Assembly: GCF_000171615.1 (NCBI RefSeq)
Contig: NZ_ABFU01000059.3
Coordinates: forward strand, 1,602-44,910
Length of the DNA stretch: 43,309 nucleotides
DNA from: Bacillus coahuilensis m4-4
Lineage (GTDB): Bacteria > Bacillota > Bacilli > Bacillales > Bacillaceae_K
Direction: 5' to 3'
Shown here in pieces: positions 43,201 to 43,309 of this stretch (positions are counted from its first letter, which is position 1; each line of letters opens with the position of its first letter). The position numbers and the translations under genes were made by a program. The notes under the pieces were generated by a model that was given only the letters and a program-made list of their open reading frames with translations, was not told where the DNA came from and ran no database searches.

Positions 43201-43232
43201 TAGGAAAAAGGTTCCTACTTTTTTTTATTATA
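43201..43232 (-). promoter_or_regulatory. R-M operon promoter with overlapping palindrome
   Basis: On the minus strand TATAAT lies at 43232-43227, about 70 bp before the endonuclease ATG. Just downstream is the palindrome TAGGAA (43201-43206) / TTCCTA (43212-43217). The palindrome with its eight T on the plus strand could also end rightward transcription. No controller-protein gene is seen in the window. Confidence 0.45.
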
Positions 43233-43292
43233 GCACTTGAAGATGATTAGATGCACGTTATTATAAATATAATAAGAATACGGAGGGATATT

Positions 43293-43309
43293 ATGAAGTA
43301 TTTAGGCAG
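43293..43309 (+). CDS. Start of a rightward gene, cut by the window end
   Basis: CGGAGGG (about 43281-43287) precedes ATG 43293, which opens MKYLG before the window ends. A TATAAA/TATAAT stretch at 43262-43273 could be its -10. Identity cannot be judged. It is divergent from the R-M operon, the position where a controller or repressor gene is often found. Confidence 0.5.

Larger units (their letters stand above)
8822..43309. mobile_element. Siphovirus prophage integrated in prkA (right end outside the window)
   Basis: From the prkA junction rightward come, in order: serine integrase, early genes, replicative helicase and origin, sigma-like factor, terminase, head, tail, lysis genes and a restriction-modification pair. 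This is one contiguous phage genome of at least 34.5 kb. Head genes resemble the PBSX/skin set (XkdF, XkdG-like capsid, YqbG-like connector), while tail tube and tape measure without a sheath indicate a long non-contractile tail. The right attachment site and the 3' part of prkA are not seen, so the element extends past 43309. All essential modules are present; the frame lesions found also occur in the host flank, so they do not show that the phage is defective. Confidence 0.93.

Noticed and set aside
1..43309. tRNA or rRNA genes
   Set aside because: No cloverleaf-compatible or conserved rRNA sequence was noticed on either strand; the prophage target is prkA, not a tRNA.

Overview
The window is Bacillaceae-like (Bacillota) chromosome followed by most of an integrated tailed-phage genome. 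The chromosomal part (1 to about 8.83 kb) carries queG, a YhbB-type amidase gene, trmL and prkA in the same relative order as the yhbA-yhbB-cspR...prkA region of Bacillus subtilis. It also has a B3/B4-domain gene, a nitroreductase gene, a divergent SgrR-type regulator/MFS transporter pair and a 30-codon membrane peptide. Strong AGGAGG-type ribosome sites, TTG/GTG starts and compact stem-loop/T-run terminators fit a low-GC Gram-positive.

At 8829 prkA stops abruptly after about 291 of the usual ~630 codons. Directly beyond it lies a large serine recombinase gene pointing back at the junction, so a prophage has integrated into prkA. The right attachment site and the 3' half of prkA are not in the window; at least 34.5 kb of prophage is visible. 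The phage DNA is visibly more AT-rich than the host flank.

Phage layout: integrase (8.9-10.5 kb, leftward); small early genes of unknown function, several preceded by a repeated structured leader (10.8-12.5 kb); a P4/D5-type replicative helicase (12.6-14.3 kb); an iteron-flanked AT-rich candidate replication origin (14.3-14.6 kb); more small early genes, a beta-class DNA methyltransferase and two nuclease-like proteins (14.7-18.6 kb); small membrane and unknown proteins (18.6-20.4 kb); a sigma-like putative late activator (20.4-21.0 kb); terminase small and large subunits (21.7-23.7 kb); portal, MuF-like protein, XkdF-like protease/scaffold, major capsid protein, a C2H2 zinc-finger protein and connectors (24.3-30.5 kb); tail tube, tail chaperones, tape measure, hub and fibre (30.5-38.1 kb); holin and amidase (38.1-39.8 kb); small membrane proteins (40.0-41.0 kb); and a leftward type II restriction-modification pair (41.1-43.2 kb). 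Tube plus long tape measure and no sheath indicate a siphovirus with PBSX/skin-like head genes. No CI/Cro-type repressor is recognisable in the window.

A dozen or so genes, host and phage alike, are broken by single-base shifts, many of them at short A or T runs. Correcting one base restores a sensible protein each time. This looks more like uncorrected sequencing error than decay, so the entries give the reconstructed gene span. The most novel-looking signals are the repeated 5'-leader element (a CTAAAGACAG box, then a hairpin whose stem sequence changes but whose pairing is kept, then the ribosome site), the symmetrical iteron origin, the prkA interruption, and a classical zinc finger in the head module.
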